From: Aldehydirespirator sp965220345
GTDB taxonomy: Bacteria; Actinomycetota; Acidimicrobiia; Acidimicrobiales; Aldehydirespiratoraceae
NCBI GenBank assembly: GCA_965220345.1
Contig: OZ244822.1
Location: forward strand, 1,116,001 to 1,180,000
Direction: 5' to 3'
DNA: 64,000 nt
Shown here one piece after another: positions 1-7,002 of the stretch. The first letter of the stretch is position 1. The number at the start of each line of letters is the position of its first letter. A program made the position numbers and the translations under genes. Below the pieces are notes generated by a model that saw nothing but the letters and a program-made list of their open reading frames with translations, was not told where the DNA came from and ran no database searches.

Positions 1-136
1 TAGGTGCAGATATAGATGATGCGGTGTCATTGTGAACATCAGCATCATCGCGACTCGTTTCACCGCAGGACACAGCTAGCAACACAAAGGCTGCAAGCAC
101 CGTCCAGAAAACACGCAAAACACACAGTGGTTTCAT
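1..136 (-). CDS. N-terminus of a putative lipoprotein (cut by window edge)
   Basis: The reading frame starts at an ATG (136-134) and stays open to the window edge, giving 45 residues. The N-terminus has a short basic segment (MKPLCVLR), a hydrophobic stretch and a lipobox-like end, LLAVSCG, so signal peptidase II would cleave before Cys24 and the protein would be lipid-anchored outside the membrane. The residues after the Cys are polar and rich in Asp and Ser, like a lipoprotein linker. The mature domain is outside the window, so its function is unknown. No clear Shine-Dalgarno sequence precedes the ATG. The neighbouring VOC gene is on the same strand, but 43 bp separate the two and nothing shows co-transcription. 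Confidence 0.6.
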   Translation of the reverse strand, partial: MKPLCVLRVFWTVLAAFVLLAVSCGETSRDDADVHNDTASSISAP

Positions 137-179
137 CTTGAAGTCTTTGGAATCTTTGGCATTCGCTTTAGCACATAAC

Positions 180-842
180 TCAGCGCATCACCTTTTGGGC
201 ATGGGCGTATACACCTTGGTCATGGCTGATCTCGATCATGTTGCCGTCGGGGTCGCTGATCATGCAGATGTAGCCGATTGGCGCCTCCATGTCGACAGGC
301 GGTGTCACCAGACAGCCTTCACTGGCTGCTTGCTGTGCCGCTTCTTCTAGCTCGGCTCGGGTAGTTACCTCTATCCCGAGATGCGCGAAAGGTGCCAGAG
401 TGGCTATCGGAGCATTCTTGAACGGATCAGACTCAGGCAAAAACTGAGCCAGCACCAAAATGAAAGGCTTATCCGGCGAGTCATCGTGGCCGAGCCATGC
501 CGCGAAACCGTCAATGTCGCAACGCTTGTCGAGCAGTTTTAGCGGCGTGTGCCGTTCGTACCAGTCGATGCTGGCATCAATGTCGGCAACTCGCAGCGCC
601 ACATGCGTCCAGCGGGCATGAGGAGGCCCCACGTCGTAGTTGCCGCCGCCGGTATTGCTGCCGCCACCGTCACTGTCGTCACCGGTATTGCTGCCGCCAC
701 CATCACCACCGTCACCGGCATCAGCGGTATTGCTGCCGCCACCATCACCACCGTCACCACCACCGCCGCCACCAGCAGCATCGCTGTCACCAGCAGCACC
801 AGTGTCATTGCTGTCAGAGTTGTCGTTGTTGCTTATCGTCAC
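180..842 (-). CDS. VOC-family (glyoxalase/bleomycin-resistance fold) protein with a Gly/Asp-rich N-terminus
   Basis: The product has 220 aa. Residues ~77-215 form a single VOC domain: it opens with WTHVALRVADIDASIDWYER and closes with a DPDGNMIEISH-type strand, as in glyoxalase I-like and ring-cleavage dioxygenase-like proteins. The family uses paired beta-alpha-beta-beta-beta units, usually with a metal site; the substrate cannot be told here. Residues 1-70 are unusual: almost only Gly, Asp, Ser and Asn, encoded by an imperfect tandem repeat. A VOC protein of ordinary length (~145 aa) would start near residue 70, but no Met lies there, and the start at 842 gives the only long frame, so the tail is probably translated. 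The enzyme is presumably cytosolic because no signal peptide is seen. The tail may be a flexible extension or a repeat-expansion accident. Confidence 0.7.
   Translation of the reverse strand: MTISNNDNSDSNDTGAAGDSDAAGGGGGGDGGDGGGSNTADAGDGGDGGGSNTGDDSDGGGSNTGGGNYDVGPPHARWTHVALRVADIDASIDWYERHTPLKLLDKRCDIDGFAAWLGHDDSPDKPFILVLAQFLPESDPFKNAPIATLAPFAHLGIEVTTRAELEEAAQQAASEGCLVTPPVDMEAPIGYICMISDPDGNMIEISHDQGVYAHAQKVMR
651..743. repeat. Tandem repeat encoding the Gly/Asp-rich tail of the VOC protein
   Basis: An 18-bp core, ggtattgctgccgccacc, occurs at 651-668, 683-700 and 726-743, separated by related trinucleotide-like filler. All copies are in frame on the minus strand and encode GGGSNT-type units. 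Confidence 0.8.
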
Positions 843-1013
843 TCAACCTCCTTTCTTCTTGATTTGGAGACCCACGAACTGCTGCCGGTCACGAACTGCT
901 GCCAATGTTGCCTGCCGTCAGAGCTGCCGGTGTCGTTGTTGTCCATCGGCTAGTCAAGTTAGCAGCACCCTGTGACACGCTCATTCGCGGTGCTGAGTAT
1001 CAGCATCCAACGG

Positions 1014-2795
1014 CTAGTTCAGCAGGCGTTGCGCGATAGCTCGAGCTTCGTCAATGCTGCCAACAAAATGATCGTCGGGCACGTTCTTTAGCGAGCCGAG
1101 CAGCCGCAGCGTCTCTTTGGTTTGGCCTGTCAAACCCATCACGATCACTTGCGTGCTTTCGTCAAGTGCAGCGTCAATCAACTGCCCGATCACTAATGCC
1201 GCGCTGTCGTCAATGTAGACCGTTTCGGAGAAGTCGAAGATCACCACTTCATGTCCGGCGACATCGGCACTCATTGTCCCGAACAGTTTGATCGACGATG
1301 CCACCGTAAAACTGCCTCGCAGCGACAGCAGCCCAGAGCGTGCCCTGAACAGGTCGTCGTCATCTGATTCCAAGTCAAAAGAATCCAGATCGAAAGAATC
1401 CAGGTCAAGAGATTCCAGGCTGAGATCATCGTCATTGTCAGTCACGTCATCGTCAGTCAGACCAGCTAGATCAGTCAGGTCAGAAGCTTCAGGGCTGGCC
1501 GAAGCTTCAGGGCTAGCCGAGGCTTCAGGGCTCGACAAGAAGGTCATGTCAAGCAACGGAGTTGACACCACTGTTTGCAGTTCGAGGCGTTCGATCTGGC
1601 GTGCGCTTGTCATGGCCGCAGCGATCAACCCCACTGCCACAGCCACTACTAGATCCGAAACCACCGCTAGACCCAGCGTCAAGATCAGCACCACCAGATT
1701 GTCACGCTGGATACGGTGGATTCGTCTCAGGTAACGCCAGTCGATGATGTCGAAACCGATCTTTATCAAGATCCCGGCCAGCACCGCGTGAGGAATCGAG
1801 TCGATGTAGCGGCCTAATCCCAGCACCAACGCCGCCAAAATCCCAGCGCAGATCACCCCAGACAACCTTGAGCGTCCACCAGCGCGAACATTGGCGACGG
1901 TGCATGAGGTGGCACCAGCCCCAGGCACGCCACCAATCAGCGACACCATCACATTGGCTGCTCCCACGCCGATCAGTTCACGGTTGGGGTCATGGGATTG
2001 GCGGGTCATCGAGTCAGCCACCATTGCGGTGAGCAGACTGTTGATCGATCCGAGCAGAGCAATCGTCAACGCTGCTGGCAGCGCCGCCCCGAGATCACCT
2101 AGCGGGATCTCCGGCAAGATCAAATCGGGCAGCCCGGTGGGCACTTCGCCGATCACTGGAGCGTCGGTTAGCCACAACACTCCGACTGTGGTTCCGATCA
2201 GCAGAGCCGCCACCGATGGAGGCAGCAATCGTTTGAGCCGTTCAGGCCAATAGATGCAGATGGCCAGAGTTATGACACCTAATATCAGAGCGCTGGGGTC
2301 GGTGTTGATGATGGCATCGGGCCAGGCGCGCAGCGATCGTAGTGCCCCGCCCAGAGCGACTTCGGTGCCTAGAAGCGGCAGCACTTGCACCAGAATGATG
2401 ATTATTCCGACTGCTGAAGTGAACCCCGAAACAACTGAGTAAGGAGTGTAGGCCACGAAGCTTCCCAGTCGCAATGCACCCATCAGCACCTGAATCAGTC
2501 CAGCCAGTGCCACAATGGCGAGCGCTTTGGACAGGTCTTCGCCTGCGTAGTCGATGAACACCACCGACATGGCCACCGACAGTGGGGCTGTGGGTCCCGA
2601 GATCTGAGTTCGAGCACCGCCGAATAATGCTCCGAGCATGCCTACGGCCACAGCGCTGTAGAGCCCGGCGATTGCTCCTAGTCCTGAAGCAACACCGAAA
2701 GCCAGCGAAAGCGGCAACGCCACCACTGCTGCAGTAAGGCCACCAAAGACATCACCGCGCAACGTGAGGAGCTTGTCGCTGACTTGCAATCTCAT
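1014..2795 (-). CDS. SulP-family anion transporter with C-terminal STAS domain
   Basis: The product has 593 aa, a usual length for SulP permeases (sulfate, bicarbonate or other anions with H+ or Na+). The start (LRGDVFGGLTAAVVALPLSLAFGVASG, shown in two parts in the family profile) and the QISGPTAPLSVAM stretch near residue 65 are the SulP signature. About 10-12 hydrophobic segments follow to residue ~400. The last ~110 residues form a STAS domain with the VIFDFSETVYIDDSAA core. Between them (~410-475) lies an acidic low-complexity insert made of ASPEAS and SFDLD units. The substrate cannot be decided from sequence; BicA-like bicarbonate uptake and sulfate uptake are both possible. The ATG at 2795 has no Shine-Dalgarno; TAGGTT lies 9 nt upstream. 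The gene follows the small leader-peptide gene, with three hairpins between them. Confidence 0.9.
   Translation of the reverse strand: MRLQVSDKLLTLRGDVFGGLTAAVVALPLSLAFGVASGLGAIAGLYSAVAVGMLGALFGGARTQISGPTAPLSVAMSVVFIDYAGEDLSKALAIVALAGLIQVLMGALRLGSFVAYTPYSVVSGFTSAVGIIIILVQVLPLLGTEVALGGALRSLRAWPDAIINTDPSALILGVITLAICIYWPERLKRLLPPSVAALLIGTTVGVLWLTDAPVIGEVPTGLPDLILPEIPLGDLGAALPAALTIALLGSINSLLTAMVADSMTRQSHDPNRELIGVGAANVMVSLIGGVPGAGATSCTVANVRAGGRSRLSGVICAGILAALVLGLGRYIDSIPHAVLAGILIKIGFDIIDWRYLRRIHRIQRDNLVVLILTLGLAVVSDLVVAVAVGLIAAAMTSARQIERLELQTVVSTPLLDMTFLSSPEASASPEASASPEASDLTDLAGLTDDDVTDNDDDLSLESLDLDSFDLDSFDLESDDDDLFRARSGLLSLRGSFTVASSIKLFGTMSADVAGHEVVIFDFSETVYIDDSAALVIGQLIDAALDESTQVIVMGLTGQTKETLRLLGSLKNVPDDHFVGSIDEARAIAQRLLN
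1366..1425. repeat. 15-bp tandem repeat (4 units) inside the SulP gene
   Basis: Four consecutive 15-bp units (1366-1380, 1381-1395, 1396-1410, 1411-1425) of the type ga(a/t)tccag(a/g)tc(g/a)a(a/g)a, in frame on the minus strand, encode SLDLDSFDLDSF-like acidic pentapeptides between the membrane part and the STAS domain. Confidence 0.85.
1483..1536. repeat. 18-bp tandem repeat (3 units) inside the SulP gene
   Basis: Three units of gaagcttcagggctggcc type at 1483-1500, 1501-1518 and 1519-1536 encode ASPEAS hexapeptides in the linker before the STAS domain. Confidence 0.9.
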
Positions 2796-2820
2796 TAGCT
2801 GTTTAACCTACACAAGCGCG

Positions 2821-2854
2821 ACAACGCCGTCCCACTAAGCCGGGACGGCGTTGT
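2821..2854 (-). terminator. Perfect 13-bp hairpin, probable terminator of the leader-peptide gene
   Basis: acaacgccgtccc (2821-2833) pairs perfectly with gggacggcgttgt (2842-2854) around an 8-nt loop. No U-run follows on the minus strand, which is common in actinobacteria. It lies 25 bp before the SulP start, so it could also act as an attenuator or processing site within an operon. Confidence 0.6.
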
Positions 2855-2864
2855 TCAAATCTGG

Positions 2865-2933
2865 CTGGAACCCCGTAAGTCGGGAGATTCCAGTTGTCTG
2901 TTAGTGGAAGATCAGCTAGCTGAAAGCAGCTAG
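2865..2933 (-). other. Two further hairpins between the leader-peptide gene and SulP
   Basis: Hairpin A: CTAGCTG (2916-2922) pairs with CAGCTAG (2927-2933) around a 4-nt loop. Hairpin B: CTGGAA (2865-2870) plus CCCG (2872-2875) pairs with CGGG (2881-2884) plus TTCCAG (2888-2893), with a small internal loop. With the 13-bp terminator-like stem they give three stem-loops in about 115 nt after the stop of the small gene. Confidence 0.6.
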
Positions 2934-2960
2934 TGGTGATCCCATGCAGTCTCGGCGAGA

Positions 2961-3134
2961 TCAACCCCTAGGGGTACCAGTGTACTTGTCCTTGCGCGAG
3001 TTGTAGCCTCTTTCAGCGGCTTGCCTTCGTGAGTCTCGATAGCTGTTACCACCTTGCACTTCGTCAAGTTCGGCTTCGGTCAGTTCCCGCTGGCTCGCTT
3101 CGACTGCGGTTTTGCTTTCCTGGTTGCTACTCAT
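2961..3134 (-). CDS. Putative ribosomal peptide precursor with double-glycine-type leader (57 aa)
   Basis: The frame is ATG at 3134 to TGA at 2961-2963, 57 aa. An AGAAAGG Shine-Dalgarno lies 9 nt upstream of the ATG. Residues 17-29 read RELTEAELDEVQGG, matching the double-glycine leader pattern (L-x-x-x-E-L-x-x-V-x-G-G) of class II bacteriocin and Nif11-type precursors, which C39-type peptidase/ABC exporters cut after GG. The 28-residue part after GG starts with NSYRDSRR, is strongly basic and rich in Arg, Lys, Tyr and Gly, and has no Cys, so it is neither a lanthipeptide core nor a disulfide bacteriocin. No exporter, immunity or modification gene is recognisable nearby; SulP is the next gene on the strand. 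It may instead be an unrelated small basic protein with a chance GG motif. Confidence 0.55.
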   Translation of the reverse strand: MSSNQESKTAVEASQRELTEAELDEVQGGNSYRDSRRQAAERGYNSRKDKYTGTPRG

Positions 3135-3386
3135 GACTTTGTACCTTTCTGGTAGTTGTGGTTGGTCTGGCTAATAACCTGACCAGCAGCGAGTGCTTTA
3201 GGCAAACGGCTGCGTAAGCAACCCTAGCATCACGCCCTGACAATTGCCAATTTCACGCGAACCGGCATCTAGTCCTCGTCATGCCGCCCCGCCCCAACCG
3301 TTTCACGCGCCCCGGTCGATTAGAGGTGATCCACCACTGCATCCAATAACCTCAACACCAATAGCCTCAGCCTCAACATGGACCCG

Positions 3387-3546
3387 AACCGTCCGCAAGC
3401 ATCGCAACTACCAATACTCAACCGCCAACTCGCCCAACCCAGCCTCTGCCCTCGTAGCTCAGTGGATAGAGCATCGGTCTCCTAAACCGTGAGCGCAGGT
3501 TCGATTCCTGCCGGGGGCACGTAACTGCACCACATTTCTGGCTGGC
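3387..3546. repeat. 160-bp direct repeat, left copy, with tRNA-Arg
   Basis: This block matches 5496-5655 base for base except for two substitutions (a/g after gtccgca and g/a after cgtaact). It holds the whole tRNA-Arg gene, ~61 bp before it and 27 bp after it. A weaker match (ccaatagcctca) continues upstream of both copies. Confidence 0.95.
3448..3519 (+). tRNA. tRNA-Arg(CCT), copy 1
   Basis: The sequence folds as a complete 72-nt cloverleaf: acceptor GCCCTCG/CGGGGGC with one G-T pair, D arm GCTC/GAGC, anticodon stem TCGGT/ACCGT with loop CTCCTAA (anticodon CCT, reading AGG), T arm GCAGG/CCTGC and discriminator A. CCA is not encoded. Confidence 0.96.
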
Positions 3547-3685
3547 CTAGCAAACCTCTCGGTTCGCTCAACCGCGCCCACCCCATGATCCCCCCGCCGC
3601 GAGGACAGTTCTCTTTTTGCGTAGCGACTTGTGTGGCAGTATTGAGAGTAACTAACCGTAGGACATCGCATCAAGTGACGGTTGC

Positions 3686-4546
3686 TTAAGTATCGGATTC
3701 TCGCGTTTGGGTTGATTTCGGTTTGAGTATTTGGTCTTGGTTTACGTCTGATGATTGCCAGTTTTCAAGGACGTGGTGAATGACGCTGGTGATAGTTTCG
3801 AGAATGACATTGAAGTCTTGGCGCGGTTCTTGGATCATGCCTGTTCTGGTGATCTCAGCCCATCGTTCGGCCAGTTCGGTTCCGTGCTGGTATGCGTTTT
3901 CGAGGAGGACATCAAACCAGTCGCGACCTGTTTTGGCGGGGCTTGCTGCTTGAATGCGTGCAGCGAACTCGTCTAACGCCGCGCAAGTGTCGATCTGAGA
4001 GTCTTGGAGCAGGCGGTTCAGGTCGTAGTAGTCTCGAGGGGCTAGGCGGTTTGGGTCTGCGATGCAGTCGAGTTTTGCTGCCAGCATCGAAACTGGCGAG
4101 TATCCCAAGATAGGGTTTTCAATGTTGATTTGGGGATATCGGTCCAAAATGACCCATGGAATGACGGTAGGTCGTGCCCCTTGATGTTGGCGGGGTTTGA
4201 CATCGGTATAGATGACACCGGTGGTTCCAGACAGTTCCCAGTAGATATTGAATTTGTTGGAACCCCACTTTGTTTCGAACTTTGTGTCGTAGGCTCTTGA
4301 GGCTGCTCTCAGGACTTGGTCAAAGAAGTCGTGTATGGCTTGTTTGCTGTCATCGGCGTGGACCCAGTCGAAGTCCAAGTCTTCCGAGTATCGCCAGTCG
4401 TATCTGTAGCAGACACGAAGCAGAGTGCCTCCCTTGAAGACTGCTCGGGGGACGTTTTTCTGTCGGCCAGCGACTGCGGAAACGATCTGGTGCTGCACCA
4501 GATCGGCTGGCTCCCATCTGCTAGGACGGCTTGTCAAGGGGCTCAT
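3686..4546 (-). CDS. abiEii: AbiEii-type nucleotidyltransferase toxin
   Basis: The start is taken at ATG 4546, which overlaps the stop of abiEi in an ATGA; this gives 286 aa, typical of AbiEii/AbiGii toxins. Residues 37-41 (FKGGT) and 52-61 (RYSEDLDFDW) form the nucleotidyltransferase motif GGTxL...RxSxDLDF, with the two Asp residues expected to bind Mg2+. A downstream segment, AAKLDCIADPNRLAPRDYYD, matches the conserved K-D/R-D region of the family. AbiE is a type IV toxin-antitoxin and abortive-infection system; related toxins inactivate tRNA by adding nucleotides to its 3' end, which fits a module placed between two tRNA genes. The frame is open upstream to 4705, but that part overlaps abiEi and lacks family features. 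Confidence 0.88.
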   Translation of the reverse strand: MSPLTSRPSRWEPADLVQHQIVSAVAGRQKNVPRAVFKGGTLLRVCYRYDWRYSEDLDFDWVHADDSKQAIHDFFDQVLRAASRAYDTKFETKWGSNKFNIYWELSGTTGVIYTDVKPRQHQGARPTVIPWVILDRYPQINIENPILGYSPVSMLAAKLDCIADPNRLAPRDYYDLNRLLQDSQIDTCAALDEFAARIQAASPAKTGRDWFDVLLENAYQHGTELAERWAEITRTGMIQEPRQDFNVILETITSVIHHVLENWQSSDVNQDQILKPKSTQTRESDT

Positions 4547-5394
4547 GTCGCCACCGCGGCGGCGACTACGTCTGGGGCATCCGCCCAGTTCACCTTTCGG
4601 GAACTGTCTTTGTGGGTGACCCGGGGCGGTTCGCCAGTGCGGTGTAACGGAGCGAGATGGATCCAATCGTCCCCGCGAAACGCCACAGGACCCAGATCGG
4701 CCCACTGGGGGTCGACATCAAATTCTAGGGTTTGCCCCTCAAAGCAATCGGCTAGCCCCTGCGCCAAAGACGAAACTCGCCGCAGACCTGCGCGCCAGCC
4801 CAAAGCGCTTGCAACGTTGGCGACATCGTCGGGCGCGCACACCTCGAAGCGGTATGCCAGCATTCGGCCTACATACTCTTCCCAGCGGTGCGATCGATAT
4901 GGATGGTGGGCGCACTCCAACAACGCTCGAGCGGGCATTGACACCCAGGTATTTTTTGTCAACTGCTCTGCGCCCACCAACAACGTGTCGGGGTTCTCTC
5001 GCCACGACGCAAACCCGAACGGTTTAGTGTCGAACGCAACCTCGCTAGTCACGCTGACCTCTGGCTGACAGATCAGTGCTGCCCCTGACATCCCTAAAGC
5101 GGTCAAACCGCAGATGCGACGAACCTCGCTGCCGTAGGCTGCCTCTAACTCTGCTTCCCATTCTGGAGTCCAATGGTGCGAGATAGGGCCCGCAGCGATC
5201 AACTGCTCGTTCGCAGACGGCCACTTGACACAGAAGTTGCGCCATGTTCCTCGACGGATTTTCTCCACTTTGCCTACAGTCGATAACTCCCTCAGAGCAC
5301 GCGACGCAGACGACGAACGCACCCTGGCCGCCCGTTCGAACTCCTGTGTCAAAAACACCGGTCCTAACTCACTCAGAACCCTGACAGAGTTCAT
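4543..5394 (-). CDS. abiEi: AbiEi-type antitoxin / transcriptional repressor
   Basis: The 283-aa product begins with a winged-helix-like segment (residues ~10-55, LTQEFERAARVRSSSASRAL) that suits DNA binding, followed by an AbiEi-like domain that in the family counteracts the toxin. The gene is translationally coupled to abiEii through a 4-bp ATGA overlap, the usual order for abiE (antitoxin first). The start codon ATG 5394 has no Shine-Dalgarno, but TATATT ends exactly 6 nt before it, suggesting a leaderless transcript. AbiEi proteins normally repress their own promoter. The 3' ~85 bp of the gene are duplicated at 6465-6549, so this coding tail also exists as a relic elsewhere. Confidence 0.8.
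   Translation of the reverse strand: MNSVRVLSELGPVFLTQEFERAARVRSSSASRALRELSTVGKVEKIRRGTWRNFCVKWPSANEQLIAAGPISHHWTPEWEAELEAAYGSEVRRICGLTALGMSGAALICQPEVSVTSEVAFDTKPFGFASWRENPDTLLVGAEQLTKNTWVSMPARALLECAHHPYRSHRWEEYVGRMLAYRFEVCAPDDVANVASALGWRAGLRRVSSLAQGLADCFEGQTLEFDVDPQWADLGPVAFRGDDWIHLAPLHRTGEPPRVTHKDSSRKVNWADAPDVVAAAVAT
4581..4665. repeat. 85-bp segment shared with 6465-6549 (copy inside abiEi)
   Basis: The segment, running from ccgcccagtt to agatggatcc, matches 6465-6549 with only a handful of mismatches. Here it codes for the C-terminus of AbiEi; the second copy lies outside an intact gene. Confidence 0.85.
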
Positions 5395-5440
5395 ATGATA
5401 AATATATCAGAGTTGATCCGAGAAATATACCTTGTTTTGA
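5395..5440 (-). promoter_or_regulatory. abiE promoter, probably leaderless
   Basis: On the minus strand TATATT (5406-5401) lies 6 nt before the ATG of abiEi. AACTCTG occurs both just upstream of this box and just inside the gene, so an operator overlapping the start is possible. Confidence 0.4.
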
Positions 5441-5495
5441 CTCGAAAACCTGCTCCAACGATGCCAGCGCAGCCAATAGCCTCAAGACCGGCCCT

Positions 5496-5655
5496 AACCG
5501 TCCGCAGGCATCGCAACTACCAATACTCAACCGCCAACTCGCCCAACCCAGCCTCTGCCCTCGTAGCTCAGTGGATAGAGCATCGGTCTCCTAAACCGTG
5601 AGCGCAGGTTCGATTCCTGCCGGGGGCACGTAACTACACCACATTTCTGGCTGGC
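5496..5655. repeat. 160-bp direct repeat, right copy, with tRNA-Arg
   Basis: This is the second copy of 3387-3546 (two substitutions in 160 bp). The distance between equivalent bases is 2109 bp. The interval holds only the abiE pair and short flanks, so the repeats act like the ends of a small integrated or duplicated module. Confidence 0.95.
5557..5628 (+). tRNA. tRNA-Arg(CCT), copy 2
   Basis: It is identical over all 72 nt to the gene at 3448-3519, including anticodon CCT and the absence of an encoded CCA. Both copies look intact. Confidence 0.96.
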
Positions 5656-5668
5656 ACTAGCAGAGGTT

Positions 5669-6433
5669 GTGCAGATGCTGTGTCGAGGTGGATGGCCTGG
5701 TCAACTAGGGCTGCCGCTACCAGAGATTCAACGCAACCTGCGCGGCTATCTGTCCGAAGCAGCCCGAGCCGATGTCCAGCTAGTCGGTGATGAAGCTGGT
5801 CGAAGTCCCGCCGGTGTAGAGCGGTTGCTTCGATCGCTGGCGCGAAACGTAGCGACCGAAGCCAGCATGAGCACGCTGGGCGCGGATACTGAGTCGGATC
5901 CGCTGCACCGCCACACGGTTCGCTCCTACCTCAACGCGTTACGGCGAATTTTTGTGGTTGAAGAGCAGCCCGCGTGGTCAGTTCGTCTGCGCTCTAGGGC
6001 ACCGTTGCGCAAGTCGCCAAAGTGGCATCTAGCTGATCCATCGTTGGCGGCGGCTGCGCTTGGTGCCAATGTCGAGCGCTTGATGGGCGATATGTCCACC
6101 GTTGGCCTGCTGTTTGAGTCACTCGTTGTGAGAGATTTGCGTGTCCTTGCGCAACCTCACGACGGGCGTGTTTTCCACTTGCGCGATGCGGCGGGCACTA
6201 AAGCTGATGCCATCGTTGAGCTGCCCGACGGGAGGTGGCTTGCAGTAGAGATCAAACTGGGTGGCGACGATGCCATTGAGACCGCGGCCCGGTCGCTGCA
6301 ACGCCTGCGCAGCAAAGTTGCCGCTAACCGTGCCGAGCAACTTGTTGCCATGGTGATCATTACCGCTTTGGGTTTCGCTTACCCCCGCCCCGACGGAATC
6401 CAAGTAACTCCCATAACTGCCCTAGGCCCCTGA
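5669..6433 (+). pseudogene. 3' part of a DUF4143-type ATP-binding protein gene, 5' half missing
   Basis: The frame encodes ~254 aa matching the C-terminal DUF4143 half of the AAA_14/DUF4143 ATPase family: RGGWPG near the start, the LRGYL helix, a winged-helix-like middle (SYLNALRRIFVVEEQPAW), the KWHLADPSLAAAALG signature and the nuclease-like end DAIVELPDGRWLAVEIKLGG. The family is usually 400-430 aa and begins with a P-loop ATPase domain, which is absent here. Without it the protein cannot work as a normal ATPase. The recognisable homology starts within a few bases of the right end of the 160-bp repeat (5655), so the gene was probably cut when the repeat module formed. The GTG at 5669 is only the first available start codon. 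Confidence 0.75.
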
Positions 6434-6445
6434 CCTCTATCCAAC

Positions 6446-6658
6446 TCAACTGGGATAATAAACCCCGCCCAGTCCACCTTGTGGGAACTGTCTTTGTGGG
6501 TGACCCGGGGCGGGTCGCCAGTGCGGTGTAACGGAGCGAGATGGATACAAATGGGCGAGCCTTAGACCATCGGTGATCGTCAGGTTGAGCGTCGTAGAAA
6601 GCTCCTGCGCGAAAGTTCGAGCTAACTTCTCTAAGTCAGGTTTGCGTTGTTTCGACAA
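6446..6658 (-). pseudogene. Small gene apparently fused to an abiEi relic
   Basis: The frame starts at a TTG (6658) inside the 3' end of the next gene upstream and gives ~70 aa. The first ~37 residues (SKQRKPDLEKLARTFAQEL onward) look like a genuine amphipathic helical protein; the rest is the 85-bp abiEi-like segment (6465-6549) read in the wrong frame. In the abiEi frame that segment still reads IHLAPLHRTGDPPRVTHKD, so it is a relic of a second abiE copy. The 23-bp overlap with the upstream small gene is typical of two-gene toxin-antitoxin-like units. The function is not recognised. Confidence 0.4.
6465..6549. repeat. 85-bp abiEi-derived relic
   Basis: This is the second copy of 4581-4665 in the same orientation, placed just after the truncated DUF4143 gene. 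Confidence 0.85.
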
Positions 6659-6836
6659 GGGATGACACCGCAAACCACACGCTGCGTGAGATCTCGTCGG
6701 TAAACCGTCCAACTCTGGCTTGTTCTTGCAGTTCTTCCCAGCTGCAGCCCGCCAGAGTCAGAGCGTTGTCCATAGCCTCCTGGACACCAGCCTCGTCTAG
6801 CATCTCAACCTCGATGTCGTTGTAATCGTCCTCCAT
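6636..6836 (-). CDS. Small acidic protein, function unknown (66 aa)
   Basis: ATG 6836 is preceded by a purine-rich double Shine-Dalgarno (AAGGAGAGAAGGAGAG), the strongest ribosome site in this part of the window, which supports the gene. The N-terminal third is very acidic (MEDDYNDIEVEMLDE); the C-terminal part, CSWEELQEQARVGRFTDEIS, resembles a short motif found in many small actinobacterial proteins of unknown role. It overlaps the next small frame downstream by 23 bp and the two may have formed an operon. It might be an antitoxin, but no family is recognised. Confidence 0.6.
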   Translation of the reverse strand: MEDDYNDIEVEMLDEAGVQEAMDNALTLAGCSWEELQEQARVGRFTDEISRSVWFAVSSLVETTQT

Positions 6837-7002
6837 CTCTCCTTCTCTCCTTCTCTTGATTTGCTAGTGGTTTCGGCAGTCCGATCCACGGAACTTGCGT
6901 CTGTAATCATTCTACGACTGTGCGACATCTGACCTTTTCCCAGCCGCCTCCGAAGACAGGCAAAGCACTATGACAGCATTGACTGCACTCTGCAATCACA
7001 GC

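Noticed and set aside
497..975. Open frames rich in His, Arg or Pro on the plus strand across the VOC gene
   Set aside because: They are by-products of the GC-rich tandem repeat in the VOC coding region; only the minus-strand frame has a recognisable domain.
3244..3492. Small frame reading into tRNA-Arg
   Set aside because: It is non-coding upstream sequence plus the 5' half of the tRNA; the same peptide tail (LVAQWIEHRSPKP) appears at the second copy for the same reason.
4547..4705. Longer N-terminus of AbiEii from an upstream start at 4705
   Set aside because: The extra residues are abiEi coding sequence read in another frame; ATG 4546 in the ATGA overlap gives the family length.
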